From: Paenibacillus xylanexedens
GTDB lineage: Bacteria; Bacillota; Bacilli; Paenibacillales; Paenibacillaceae
Reading direction: 5' to 3'
Assembly (NCBI RefSeq): GCF_017874615.1
Contig: NZ_JAGIKV010000014.1
Coordinates: forward strand, 1 to 64,000
DNA: 64,000 nt
Positions 32,774 through 42,300 of this stretch are shown piece after piece (position 1 is the stretch's first letter; every line of letters starts with the position of its first letter). Position numbers and translations under genes: made by a program. The notes below the pieces were generated by a model. It did not search any database. It had not been told where the DNA came from and saw nothing but the letters and a program-made list of their open reading frames with translations.

Positions 32774-33139
32774 ATGGATGAATTAAAATACCGCATTGCT
32801 GGATCGAGAACACTGAATGACAAAGAGATAGGGGAATATGATTTCTACAGTTTGACTGATCTCTGTTATATTGACATGTTCAGTCCGGTTAAGAATTATT
32901 TGGTTCCGCATTATCATACGAGCAAAACATCTTTTACAGATGCTCGAAAATATGAGGCTGCTAAACAATTATTCCCCAATCTTGTACAGTTAGACAGCGG
33001 GCTGCTTGTAAACATGGATCAAGTAGAATCAATTGAAAAGACGAGGTTTGGCCTCATGGCTCATTTTCGAGGTGGGCTTCAGCGGGAAATAGCAAAAAAC
33101 AAAATCCACATGGAGATTGTCCGAGATAAAATGAGATAA
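32774..33139 (+). CDS. Stand-alone LytTR DNA-binding regulator
   Basis: 121 residues from ATG 32774, 9 bases after the peptide gene. A LytTR domain spans about 20-118: LCYIDMFSPVKNYLVPHYHT, KLFPNLVQLDSGLLVNMDQV-like residues (here AAKQLFPNLVQLDSGLLVNM), then FGLMAHFRGG and KNKIHMEIVRDKM. It lacks the receiver domain of AgrA and so cannot be phosphorylated in the usual way. The signal must reach it differently, for example through the kinase-less membrane protein. A terminator follows. Confidence 0.9.
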   Translation: MDELKYRIAGSRTLNDKEIGEYDFYSLTDLCYIDMFSPVKNYLVPHYHTSKTSFTDARKYEAAKQLFPNLVQLDSGLLVNMDQVESIEKTRFGLMAHFRGGLQREIAKNKIHMEIVRDKMR

Positions 33140-33172
33140 GCCCGATATCCAATGGATAATCGGGCTTTCTTA
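33138..33172 (+). terminator. Terminator of the agr-like operon
   Basis: A 9-bp stem (33138-33146 with 33159-33167) with extra internal pairing is followed by TTCTTA. The stem begins within the LytTR stop codon. The next 220 bases (33173-33395) hold AT-rich sequence, a TATGAT-like element near 33280, G-rich ribosome-site-like repeats at 33303-33326, and no gene longer than a few codons. Confidence 0.8.
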
Positions 33173-33395
33173 TATCACAATGTAATTGTAATTGTCAAGA
33201 AATTTCGATCCTAGTATAGGTTTATTGGATACGATTGGTAAATAGCGACACACTTCGACAAATTCCACATTTTTCATATGATATGATTTATTTGGAAATG
33301 AGGGAGGGGGTACACAGGAGGGGTGTTACATGAATTTCTAAGTTTTTTGTATAGGAAGGGCTATACTTTATCCCGAGGCGACGCCTGTTAAGGCG

Positions 33396-33611
33396 CTAGG
33401 ATAGATGCCATTCATAAAAGTCCTCAGCATGGCAGTTGAGGACAAATGCGCACAAGACGGTTGCTTCGTAAGACATTTTCTCACGATTATGCACCCAGTT
33501 CGAAATTTGTTGTTGAGAATATCCGGTTCTCCTAGACAACTGAGCTTGGGTCGTCTTCGCTTCAGCAATCCTAACTTTTAACAGACATCGGCCCCGGGAG
33601 ATTTTAGTCAC
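33396..33611 (-). CDS. Small XRE-family HTH protein
   Basis: 71 residues from GTG 33611 with AAGGAG 9 nt upstream. The HTH is plain: TTQAQLSRRTGYSQQQISNW at 20-39, followed by a helical tail with VLCAFVLNCHAEDFYEWHLS. Common in phage immunity or mobile-element control. Faces away from the agr-like operon; no partner is apparent. Confidence 0.8.
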   Translation of the reverse strand: MTKISRGRCLLKVRIAEAKTTQAQLSRRTGYSQQQISNWVHNREKMSYEATVLCAFVLNCHAEDFYEWHLS

Positions 33612-33725
33612 TTCAAATACTCCTTAGTCGGGGAAAAGCAATTTAGTTTCGAGGCACATTATATCATCTAAAACTCGATAGGTAAACGATGATTAAGGAC
33701 ACATTCATACTACAGGAGAAATCTT

Positions 33726-33971
33726 ATGAAAAATCAGAGGGACGGTAGCAATCAAATAAGTTCAATTTTGGAGTATTGCGAAAAGAAAGAGGATTTGTTG
33801 CATAGAAGATTATCCGTAATTATTAATGAGCTTTGGGATGTGCCTGGCGTGAGGACGGAGTTATTAACGGAAATAGAGGATTTATATATAAGCAAAGGCG
33901 CAATATACTGTTCTGTCGCCTACGAACACGGTATCAAGGAAGGCGCGAGAAATTCAAAAAAGTCTTGTTAA
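33726..33971 (+). CDS. Small helical protein of unknown function
   Basis: 81 residues from ATG 33726 with AGGAG 8 nt upstream. Helical and charged (SILEYCEKKEDLLHRRLSVI; TELLTEIEDLYISKGAIYCS). Its stop codon lies within an 18-bp palindrome. Not recognised. Probably the last element-encoded gene before the gap to the host cluster. Confidence 0.6.
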   Translation: MKNQRDGSNQISSILEYCEKKEDLLHRRLSVIINELWDVPGVRTELLTEIEDLYISKGAIYCSVAYEHGIKEGARNSKKSC

Positions 33972-34252
33972 CATGTTAACAAATTGATAACCAAATGTCG
34001 TTTTCTATATTACACCAGAGTTAAAGATGTTACACCAGAAGTTGTTGTCCGCCTGTTAAATCAACCTTCTGGTGTAACTTAGTTAAACATATTACAACAA
34101 AATGTTAAATGAGCTGTATTCAGCTTCGTGTGGGCGTAGAATGTAAGTAGAGACTTCTGAGAGATTGGTTGTTTCCATCAAAATTCATAGATGTTGGGTG
34201 AAATTTGACATATAAGAAGACACAGGCTGCTGATGGCCTGTGTCTTCTTTGT
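33965..34252. repeat. Palindromes and repeats in the element-to-chromosome gap
   Basis: 33965-33982 is a perfect 18-bp palindrome. TTACACCAG occurs at 34010-34018 and again within 34029-34041, the latter mirrored exactly at 34066-34078 (13-bp arms). A 14-bp stem (34214-34227 with 34236-34249) with a T run looks like a terminator, though no gene precedes it. The remaining gap to 34557 has one dubious 33-codon frame (34314-34415) and nothing else I can support. Confidence 0.55.
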
Positions 34253-34557
34253 AATAATGGGCTTCATTTGGTTGAAACACATGATCGAAAGTGTAATGAT
34301 TCCTAAGGTCATATGGCCTACAATGCTTTAAATGGGTATAAGCATGCTGATTCTGATCCGAAACCAGTGTGTTGGCACGGCTGTAAGGATATTTCACCTT
34401 CATATTTGCGCTAGAGGCTATGTCCATGGACTTAGAAGAAGTGCTGATAAGAAGGACGTTTCAACCATTTTTATCGTTTTACCGGGTAGTTGCTGGAGTG
34501 CTGTGATAAAATGATAGGAATAAGAACATACGATCTGTTTACGTGAGAGGAGACACC

Positions 34558-35664
34558 TTGACGATGGAGATGCTTAAACCACCCGCCGAGACATTATACG
34601 AGGTTGAATTACGCGCGCTGCGAGAGGAAGATCAGGGCAAACGTCCCCCGAACTGGCTGTTATCTCCCGCCTATGTGCGCGATTTTATTATAGGCAGGGA
34701 TAAGCCTGCATTATTGAATGGAGAAGAGATCCCGATTACCCGCAAATTCTATGGCAATGACGTGTTAATTGAACGTGCAGTGGTTACTCTGGCAGGCAAT
34801 CGAGGATTAATGCTCGTGGGAGAACCCGGGACAGCCAAGACCATGCTTAGCGAACTGCTGACCGCAGCGATCTCCGGTACCAGTCTAAACACGATTCAAG
34901 GTACAGCAGGCACAACAGAGGATATGATCAAGTATTCCTGGAATTACGCCATGCTGCTTGATAAAGGCCCTTCGGAAGCGGCACTTGTGCCATCACCGTT
35001 ATATAACGGCATGAAGAAAGGTATTCTTACGCGTTTTGAAGAGATTACACGTTGTCCGGCTGAAGCGCAGGATAGTCTGATCAGTATTCTCAGTGACAAG
35101 GTCATGAGCATTCCTGAACTGGATGGCGGTGTACTGTTTGCCCAACCTGGATTTAACGTCATTGCTACAGCCAATATTCGGGATAAAGGTGTAAACGAAA
35201 TGAGTGGTGCATTGAAACGTCGGTTCAATTTTGAAACGATCAAGCCCATTCATAACGTAAAGATGGAAGCCAAAATTATTGAATCCCAGGCACGAAGCCT
35301 GTTATTACATAGTGGAATTGATATTGACATTAACCCGGATGTGGTTGAATTGCTGGCTACAACATTCATGGAACTGCGCACCGGCATGACACGGGAAGGC
35401 TACAAGCTGGACACCCCTCAAGCATCCATGAGTACGGCGGAAGCGGTGTCTGTCTATGTCCAGAGTGCGATGACTTCCTATTATTACGAAGATAAGGCTA
35501 TTGGGCTGGATCGGTTGGTACAGAACATGCTAGGGACCATTGCAAAGGAAAACGATAAGGATCTGTCCATTCTCAAAACCTACTTCTCCAAGGTCGTAAA
35601 AGAACGTTCCAGGGAAGAGGGAATGTGGAAGGACTATTATGAGGAGAGAAAATGGATCGGTTAA
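34558..35664 (+). CDS. MoxR-family AAA+ ATPase (YehL-like)
   Basis: 368 residues, TTG 34558 (AGAGGAG upstream) or ATG 34564. MoxR ATPases act as chaperones for VWA proteins and large targets. Walker A GEPGTAKT at 88-95, Walker B-type LTRFEEITR near 170, sensor 1 VIATANIRD and the GALKRRFNFE arginine-finger region. It overlaps DUF5682 by 13 bases, so it heads a coupled operon. In E. coli the matching neighbour set is yehL-yehM-yehP-yehQ. Confidence 0.93.
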   Translation: MTMEMLKPPAETLYEVELRALREEDQGKRPPNWLLSPAYVRDFIIGRDKPALLNGEEIPITRKFYGNDVLIERAVVTLAGNRGLMLVGEPGTAKTMLSELLTAAISGTSLNTIQGTAGTTEDMIKYSWNYAMLLDKGPSEAALVPSPLYNGMKKGILTRFEEITRCPAEAQDSLISILSDKVMSIPELDGGVLFAQPGFNVIATANIRDKGVNEMSGALKRRFNFETIKPIHNVKMEAKIIESQARSLLLHSGIDIDINPDVVELLATTFMELRTGMTREGYKLDTPQASMSTAEAVSVYVQSAMTSYYYEDKAIGLDRLVQNMLGTIAKENDKDLSILKTYFSKVVKERSREEGMWKDYYEERKWIG

Positions 35665-38120
35665 CAGCAGTTCTGGACCCTGATGTTGAGCAGTTACAAT
35701 CCTTGTTCGAGTCACAGGTATATAACCTGAGTAATCATACGGTTTATTATCCAATACGACACCATAGCCCTGCATGTTCGTATCACTTGTTACGATTAAT
35801 TGAGGAGTACAAGCCGGATATTATTCTGATCGAAGGACCGGAGAGTGGTAATCCATTAATTTCGGTGCTGAGTGATGAGGCAACGATTCCTCCTGTCAGT
35901 CTGTACTATACCTACGAGAGTGAATTGGAGAGAGAAGCCTGCTATTATCCGATGCTTCGTTATTCGCCTGAATATGTAGCTTTGAAAGAAGCAAAACGGC
36001 TGGATATTCCGGCGAAGTTTATTGACCTGGACTATCAACACTTCTCCACTCGTGCATCCAAATCCGACCAGACAGAACAAAAGGAGATCTCTATTCAGGA
36101 CGAAACCTTGCTTGCGGGGTCTGATTTCATTAACCGATTATGCCAAAAAACAAACTGCCGCAGTTTTGATGAATTGTGGGAAAAGGTGTTTGAGATTGGC
36201 GGCCTGGAAAAATCCACTCAGGCATTCGTGCAGGATGTATTCACGTATTGTACGTTATCCCGAATGTGTTATTCCACGGAACGATTACAGTCTTCAGGTG
36301 ATCTGGCAAGAGAAGCACATATGAGACAACGTATTAATCAAGCGGTGCAGGAACATGACCGTGTGCTTGTCATTACCGGTGGATTTCATACGTATGGACT
36401 GATGATGTCAGAGAAACATGAATCGGAATTGGAACAGCCAGAATTGGATAAACAGCATACAGACCAACGTTTGGATGGACAAGGTAAACCAGGAACGTCT
36501 CAACAAAGTGCGGTTAATCCAGATACGGTTCACCAACAAATGTACCCGATGGTCTATACCTTTGCTGAAGCGGATCGGCTCAATGGATATGCGAGCGGCA
36601 TGCCTTATGTAAATTATTACGATCAGATCTGGAACCAGCTGCTTCGCAAAAAGAGTACACCGTATAATCTAACGGCTCTGGACTTGTTATCCCGGCTGAT
36701 GCGCCAATTACGGGACGGACACGAGCATGTATCAACCAGTGATGCGATTGAGGCGTACAGCATGATTCAAGGTCTTGCCGGGCTTCGGGGTAAAAGGGAA
36801 GGCGGCGTCTATGAGTTAATGGATGCAGCACTCTCTTCCTTTGTGAAGGGGGAGCTTACCTTGGCGACCGATAAACCGCTTCAAGAGCTGCAACGGTTAT
36901 TGACAGGAGACGTCATTGGAAGCGTGGCTCCCAATTCATTCAGTATTCCCATCGTGGAAGACTTCAAGGCGCGTTGTACAGAGTACAAACTGCAGATTCG
37001 CACAACAGGTCAACACAAGAAAGTGCTGGATCTGTATGCAAAACCGGAGCATCGTCAGATAAGCCAATTGATTCAATGCATCACCTATCTGGTTCCGGAA
37101 TTCGCGAAACGGCAATCGGGGCCGGACTGGATCGCAGAGCGTGATATGAATCTTGTGCGCGAAACCTGGGTTTATATGTACTCATCTCGCATTGAAGCCA
37201 GATTGATAGAGAACTCCCTCTATGGCGGAACACTTGCCGGAGCGGCTACACGCAAAATGGAAGAACAGATGCAGGAAGTACCGGATCATCATAGCGGTGA
37301 ACTTGCCCGACTCATGCTTCAAGCGTTGCTCATGGGGCTTCAAGACACAGCGATGAAACTCTATGAACAGGTCCGCTCAGCGCTTAGAATGGACGGGAAT
37401 TTTATATCCTTATGTAATAGTCTGCATGTCTTGAACCGAATTCATCAACACCGCAGGTTGCTGGGATTATCTGACGAGCAACATCTTCCTGATCTGGTAT
37501 CCGAAGCCTATAGGAACGCCGTGGACAAGTTGTTACAGCTCTCCAGAGCCAATCCGGATGAACATGAAGCCATTATTCAGGGATTGAAGCTGCTAGCCAT
37601 GCTCGCGGAGTCATCAGAGGGGTATTTTCAGGATGAGACATTCCGAATACATCTGAATGAGCTTCTGTCGGATCACCAGCTTCCGGCTCAGCTGGAGGGT
37701 GTATGTGTGGCTATTTCCTCAGGGCTCGGTGACAGGCCCAGGGATGAGATTGTTGATCGTGCTCGCGGGTATATCCATGGTACACCGGATCAGACCCGTC
37801 AAACGGCACTTTTTTTACAGGGAGTATTCACTGTAGCACGTGACGCTTTTTTATATGAAGATCAGCTGTTGTCTGAGTTGAATTATCTGATTGAACAGCT
37901 GTCATACGACGATTTCATCAGTATGGTACCGGAATTGCGGTTGGCATTCACCTACTTTACACCAATGGAGACGGGCTTGATTGCCGAGCGGGTGGCGGGT
38001 CTGCATCAGGTTGAGCCAGAGGAAATGTTGAGGCCTGCGGTTGATGAGCAGATGCTGATTCAGTCCAAGACGTGGGACGAAGCGCTTCGAAAGGAGTTTG
38101 GCGCATGGAAGCTAATATGA
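35652..38120 (+). CDS. DUF5682 protein (YehM-like)
   Basis: 822 residues from ATG 35652, overlapping the MoxR gene. The N-terminal part carries RHHSPAC at 36-42 and IILIEGPESG at about 57-66, and later VITGGFHTYGL. This is the TraB/EreA/ChaN-type fold signature of DUF5682, in which His and acidic residues form a possible metal or catalytic site. A P/Q/D-rich insert (about 255-300) precedes a long helical region. Substrate unknown. Between MoxR and VWA genes it forms the usual three-gene core. Confidence 0.9.
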   Translation: MDRLTAVLDPDVEQLQSLFESQVYNLSNHTVYYPIRHHSPACSYHLLRLIEEYKPDIILIEGPESGNPLISVLSDEATIPPVSLYYTYESELEREACYYPMLRYSPEYVALKEAKRLDIPAKFIDLDYQHFSTRASKSDQTEQKEISIQDETLLAGSDFINRLCQKTNCRSFDELWEKVFEIGGLEKSTQAFVQDVFTYCTLSRMCYSTERLQSSGDLAREAHMRQRINQAVQEHDRVLVITGGFHTYGLMMSEKHESELEQPELDKQHTDQRLDGQGKPGTSQQSAVNPDTVHQQMYPMVYTFAEADRLNGYASGMPYVNYYDQIWNQLLRKKSTPYNLTALDLLSRLMRQLRDGHEHVSTSDAIEAYSMIQGLAGLRGKREGGVYELMDAALSSFVKGELTLATDKPLQELQRLLTGDVIGSVAPNSFSIPIVEDFKARCTEYKLQIRTTGQHKKVLDLYAKPEHRQISQLIQCITYLVPEFAKRQSGPDWIAERDMNLVRETWVYMYSSRIEARLIENSLYGGTLAGAATRKMEEQMQEVPDHHSGELARLMLQALLMGLQDTAMKLYEQVRSALRMDGNFISLCNSLHVLNRIHQHRRLLGLSDEQHLPDLVSEAYRNAVDKLLQLSRANPDEHEAIIQGLKLLAMLAESSEGYFQDETFRIHLNELLSDHQLPAQLEGVCVAISSGLGDRPRDEIVDRARGYIHGTPDQTRQTALFLQGVFTVARDAFLYEDQLLSELNYLIEQLSYDDFISMVPELRLAFTYFTPMETGLIAERVAGLHQVEPEEMLRPAVDEQMLIQSKTWDEALRKEFGAWKLI

Positions 38121-39328
38121 ATGAAGCGAATCGGACAACGGAAGGAACCGGAGAAATCAATGAAAGTTCCAATCCGGATGGAAGCAAACAAGGGGATCAA
38201 CATTCTGCTGAAACCTTAAATCGATGGCGTCTGATTCTCGGTGAATCGGCGGAAGAAGGGTTGTGTAATACAGACCAATACACTTCTGCTGAATTTCAAT
38301 ATACGGAAATCGATGAGATTCTGGGGTATCTCTATAACCGTGAATACGGTGAAGAACAAGGTTACCGAAAAGAGGGAGGACGCGGTGCGTCTAACCTGAC
38401 TGTACCAAAATGGCTGCACAAGGTCAGGGATCTATTCCCCAAACCAACGGTCGAAATATTGGAAAAACAGGCGCTTGATCGTTATGGGCTGACAGAATTG
38501 TTAACGGACAAAAAGTTGCTTGAATCCCTTGAACCCAACATGAATCTGCTCAAGAACATTATGCAGTTCAAAGGACGGATGAAAGGTGAGGTGTTAAAGA
38601 GCGCCAAGGATATCGTGCGAACCGTGGTTGAAGAGCTGCGTAGTAAGCTGGAATCTCAGACCCGAGCGAGTATCATGGGCAAGCGCAGTCGCTATACCTC
38701 GAGTTCAGTACGATCTTTGCGCAATCTGAATTTCAAGCGAACTATCACCAAGAATTTGAAGAATTACGATAAAAACAAGCGCAGGTTTGTGATTGATCGT
38801 CTGTATTTCGACGGGAATATCCAGCCCCATAACAAGTGGAACATCATCATTGGTGTGGACGAGAGTGGCAGTATGCTGGATTCAGTCATCTACAGTTCGG
38901 TGATGGCCAGCATCTTCTATCGATTGAATGCGCTGCGCACGAAATTATTCATCTTTGATACGCAGGTTGTTGATCTGAGCGACAGGCTGGAAGACCCCGT
39001 AGACGTGCTCATGAATGTACAGCTCGGCGGGGGCACACATATTACGAAAGCGTTGCGTTATGGCGAGACGTTAATCGATAATCCAGGCAAAACCATCTTT
39101 ATTCTGGTCAGTGATCTGGAGGAAGGGTACCCGATCGCGCAAATGTATAAAGCCTGTAAAGATATTATCGATGCAGGATGCAAGCTACTGGTTCTCACCG
39201 CGCTCGATTTTAACGGGGATTCAGTCTATAACAAACATGCCGCACAGACATTAACCAATATGGGGGCACATGTAGCAGCAATTACGCCTAACGAACTCGC
39301 GGATTGGATTGGCGAGATCATCACTTAA
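38105..39328 (+). CDS. VWA-domain protein (YehP-like)
   Basis: 407 residues from ATG 38105 (AAGGAG 8 nt upstream), overlapping DUF5682. The C-terminal VWA domain begins with IIIGVDESGSM (MIDAS Asp252-Ser254-Ser256), then GGGTHITKAL (Thr) and FILVSDLEEG (Asp). The first 230 residues are helical, with a basic patch (KRSRYTSSSVRSLRN). VWA proteins of this type are partners or adaptors of MoxR ATPases. Confidence 0.93.
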   Translation: MEANMNEANRTTEGTGEINESSNPDGSKQGDQHSAETLNRWRLILGESAEEGLCNTDQYTSAEFQYTEIDEILGYLYNREYGEEQGYRKEGGRGASNLTVPKWLHKVRDLFPKPTVEILEKQALDRYGLTELLTDKKLLESLEPNMNLLKNIMQFKGRMKGEVLKSAKDIVRTVVEELRSKLESQTRASIMGKRSRYTSSSVRSLRNLNFKRTITKNLKNYDKNKRRFVIDRLYFDGNIQPHNKWNIIIGVDESGSMLDSVIYSSVMASIFYRLNALRTKLFIFDTQVVDLSDRLEDPVDVLMNVQLGGGTHITKALRYGETLIDNPGKTIFILVSDLEEGYPIAQMYKACKDIIDAGCKLLVLTALDFNGDSVYNKHAAQTLTNMGAHVAAITPNELADWIGEIIT

Positions 39329-39347
39329 ATTCAAGGAGGAATGTGTA

Positions 39348-42300
39348 ATGCTTACCGCAGACCGCGCAGTTGAAACTTTGGTGGAGAAATTCGCAGTAAC
39401 TTGTTCAAACGAGTATTCATTAAAAACAGATCGAAGCTCCGAAATTATTGATTACGTCTTGGGAACGACAGACAAGTTCCCGGATATGTTGGGAAATTCG
39501 AGTCATTATGTGTATCAAACGATTGATCTGCTCATGAAGCTTGCCAAAAAAGACGACGGAGATATCTTTTACCGTGCCGGGGCTATTGTGATATATCTGG
39601 AATCTAATTATTCCAAAAGAAATTCATGGAGAACGGATGCCTTTACTGTCTGTATGGGAAATGACTCCGAAGCTTACGGATTAAGCGGGAAGAGCAAAAG
39701 TGCTGATCGTATGGATGGATTGTTGTCCCGGTTGGAGAAGATCAAACAGTTTGCAGGCGAGAACGAAATTTTGACTGAATTAAAGAGTAAATTAAAGCGT
39801 GCCCAGTGGCTTTTTGATTCCAAAAAAGCGGACAGTCAAGGGGATTACCGGGATGTAATTAATGCATTAATGCTGCTGCAATTATATTCAAGACTCAGTG
39901 ACACGGCTTCTCATCTTGCAGAGGTTCAATCTTCTGTTCAATCGTTACCAGTGTTGTTTCAACATGTAATGGCTAATGATGCAGATAAGTTGCGGGACGA
40001 GCTACATACGTTGATTGAACCTGTAGTGGTCAGTAATATTCAAGGAAAGCATAACGGATCTTCCCAAGAATTGAAGGATGAATTCCTCAAGGAGAAGCGT
40101 AGTCAGCTCATAGCTGAACTGTATCCCAATACGTCTTTCTCTTCAAAAGAGCAATGTTCAAACACAGTATTCCATCAAACTATGGTACTTGTGAGTGGTG
40201 CCTTGTTGTACCTGATTAACATTAGTGGAGGTAAACAACGGTTCCTTGATACAAATAGTGAGATTGGGCATGTTTTGCTTCACACAGTACATCAATTACA
40301 TGAGATTTATCCACTTGAAGTTCGCCGTTACTTGCTGAGTATGGACCCTAGAGCCAAGAGTCCAAATGATCTGCTTGCTGGACTTGTGCCTCTGGATGAA
40401 CCTTATCAGTTGGTTGAAATGTTGCGGGACGAGCTTAATTCGTACACGGTATCTTGGAACATGTTACAATCCGCGATCGCGAATCGTCCTGAACAAGCGA
40501 TTCGAGCATACGAGATTATGAAACCGCCATTCCTCAAACTCTGCATTCAGAAATTCATGGAGGATCAAGGATTGACATTGCCTAATGCGGAGGGGTCACT
40601 GGAGCAAGTGGTATTCAACGCTCTTCGGCATCCTTTGGACGGGGGACGTCAAGGGCTTGCGATTGCAAGATACTTAAGTGGGGAAAACACCCTGGAGGAA
40701 TATTGGGAGGACCCGAATAGTCGCGGGTTGTTTAATCAACTGAATCGGGATAAGAAGCGTGTTCACAACCTCATTAGTATTAGTTTTCTGCCCTTGGACT
40801 CGGAGGCGATGCGCAGGTTCGCAATCCTGACCACTCATCCAGATTGGACACTGGATATTATCTCGGACATGTACAATTCATATGCGTTTAGTGGAGAGCA
40901 GCTGCTTCAACGTTATGGGCAAGATCCTGAGGTGCAACGTGAGAAATTGCTAACCAGCCTGATCTCACTCAATGGCATGACCGACTACAGATACAAATCG
41001 ATGCCGCATGACGAATACCGCCGAATCATTCAGCAGAATCTGGACTATGCACTGACACAGTACAAGAAACTGCCAACAGATACACGCATTTTAATTCTGG
41101 AGATTACCTTTGAACAGCGTGATGAGTTATCGAAGAAAATATTGGCCGAAGCGATTCGTGCCGGACTGCAGGATTCTTCCAAAAAGGCCAACGGCGTGGC
41201 GTTAGCGGAATTCAACCGAATTCCTGATCAGGACTTGTATACGCTCGTATACCTCTCGGAGAAAAAAGTGGCGATCAAAGAAATGGCTCTGACTGCAATC
41301 CGCAGTCTGGAAAACAGCAAGGAACTGTACGGTGAACTTTTGAAGAAAGAGAAGTCCGACGATTGGAAGAGCTTGATCCAAATTCTGCTGGATACCGCAG
41401 ATCTAAGTCCAGAGTATGCCCATGCTGCACTCGCTGATCAGGCGGATGCCAAAAAGTTGTCGAGACTGAGTTGGTTGTCCTTGAAAGATCTCCCTTCACT
41501 GATACGTATTGAAGACAATCAGCCTTTAGATGACCGGATTAAACAGTATGCTTTGGTCCAATCATTGGATCATACATCCGGTCCTAATGAAAGATTAAAT
41601 GAATTACGGGATTACGTGAGTGAGGCATCGCTCGCTCGTTTTGCAAGTGAATTGCTTCAGGTCTGGATTCAAGAAGGTGCCCCCGCGAAAGAAAAGTGGG
41701 TGATGTATGTTTCAGCACTCTTTGGCGATATTCACATTGTGAATATTTTGGCTCCGCAAATTAAGGAATGGACAGAAAACAGTCGTGGCGCGATTGCAGC
41801 AGATGCTGTAAAAGTGCTCGCTTATCTGAAAGAACCATCCGCTCTTATGGCGATTGATAAAATCAAACGTGGTGTGAAGAACCGTCAGGTGAAAGGTGCA
41901 GCAGAAGAAGCATTGCAACTTGCAGCGGATAATATGGGACTTACCTCGGAACAACTGGAGGATCGGCTGGTCACTACACTTGGTTTTGATGAAAAAGGAA
42001 CGATGCAGCTGAGTTACGGAGAGCGTTCCTTCCTGGTTAAGGTCAATGGAGACTTACAAGTCGTTGTCTTAAATGAAGAAACGGGCAAATCCGTGAAGAG
42101 TCTGCCTGCTCCTGCACAGAAAGATGACCCTGAATTGGCAGCGCAGTCCAAGGCACGTTTCACACAGCTGAAAAAAGATCTCAAATCCATGGTTAACATT
42201 CAGGCGCAGCGTCTGGAAGAGTCATTGTCCAAACAACGTCTGTGGTCTGCCGATGAGTGGAAAGCATTGTTTGTACAAAATGTAATCATGCAGAAATTTG

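Noticed and set aside
34314..34415. A 33-residue frame with CWHGCK before the MoxR operon
   Set aside because: The ribosome site is weak and there is no recognisable homologue or partner; chance is likely.
34459..34489. A sigma-B-like promoter (GTTTCA then GGGTAG) before the MoxR operon
   Set aside because: The spacing of 19 bases is too long for sigma-B.
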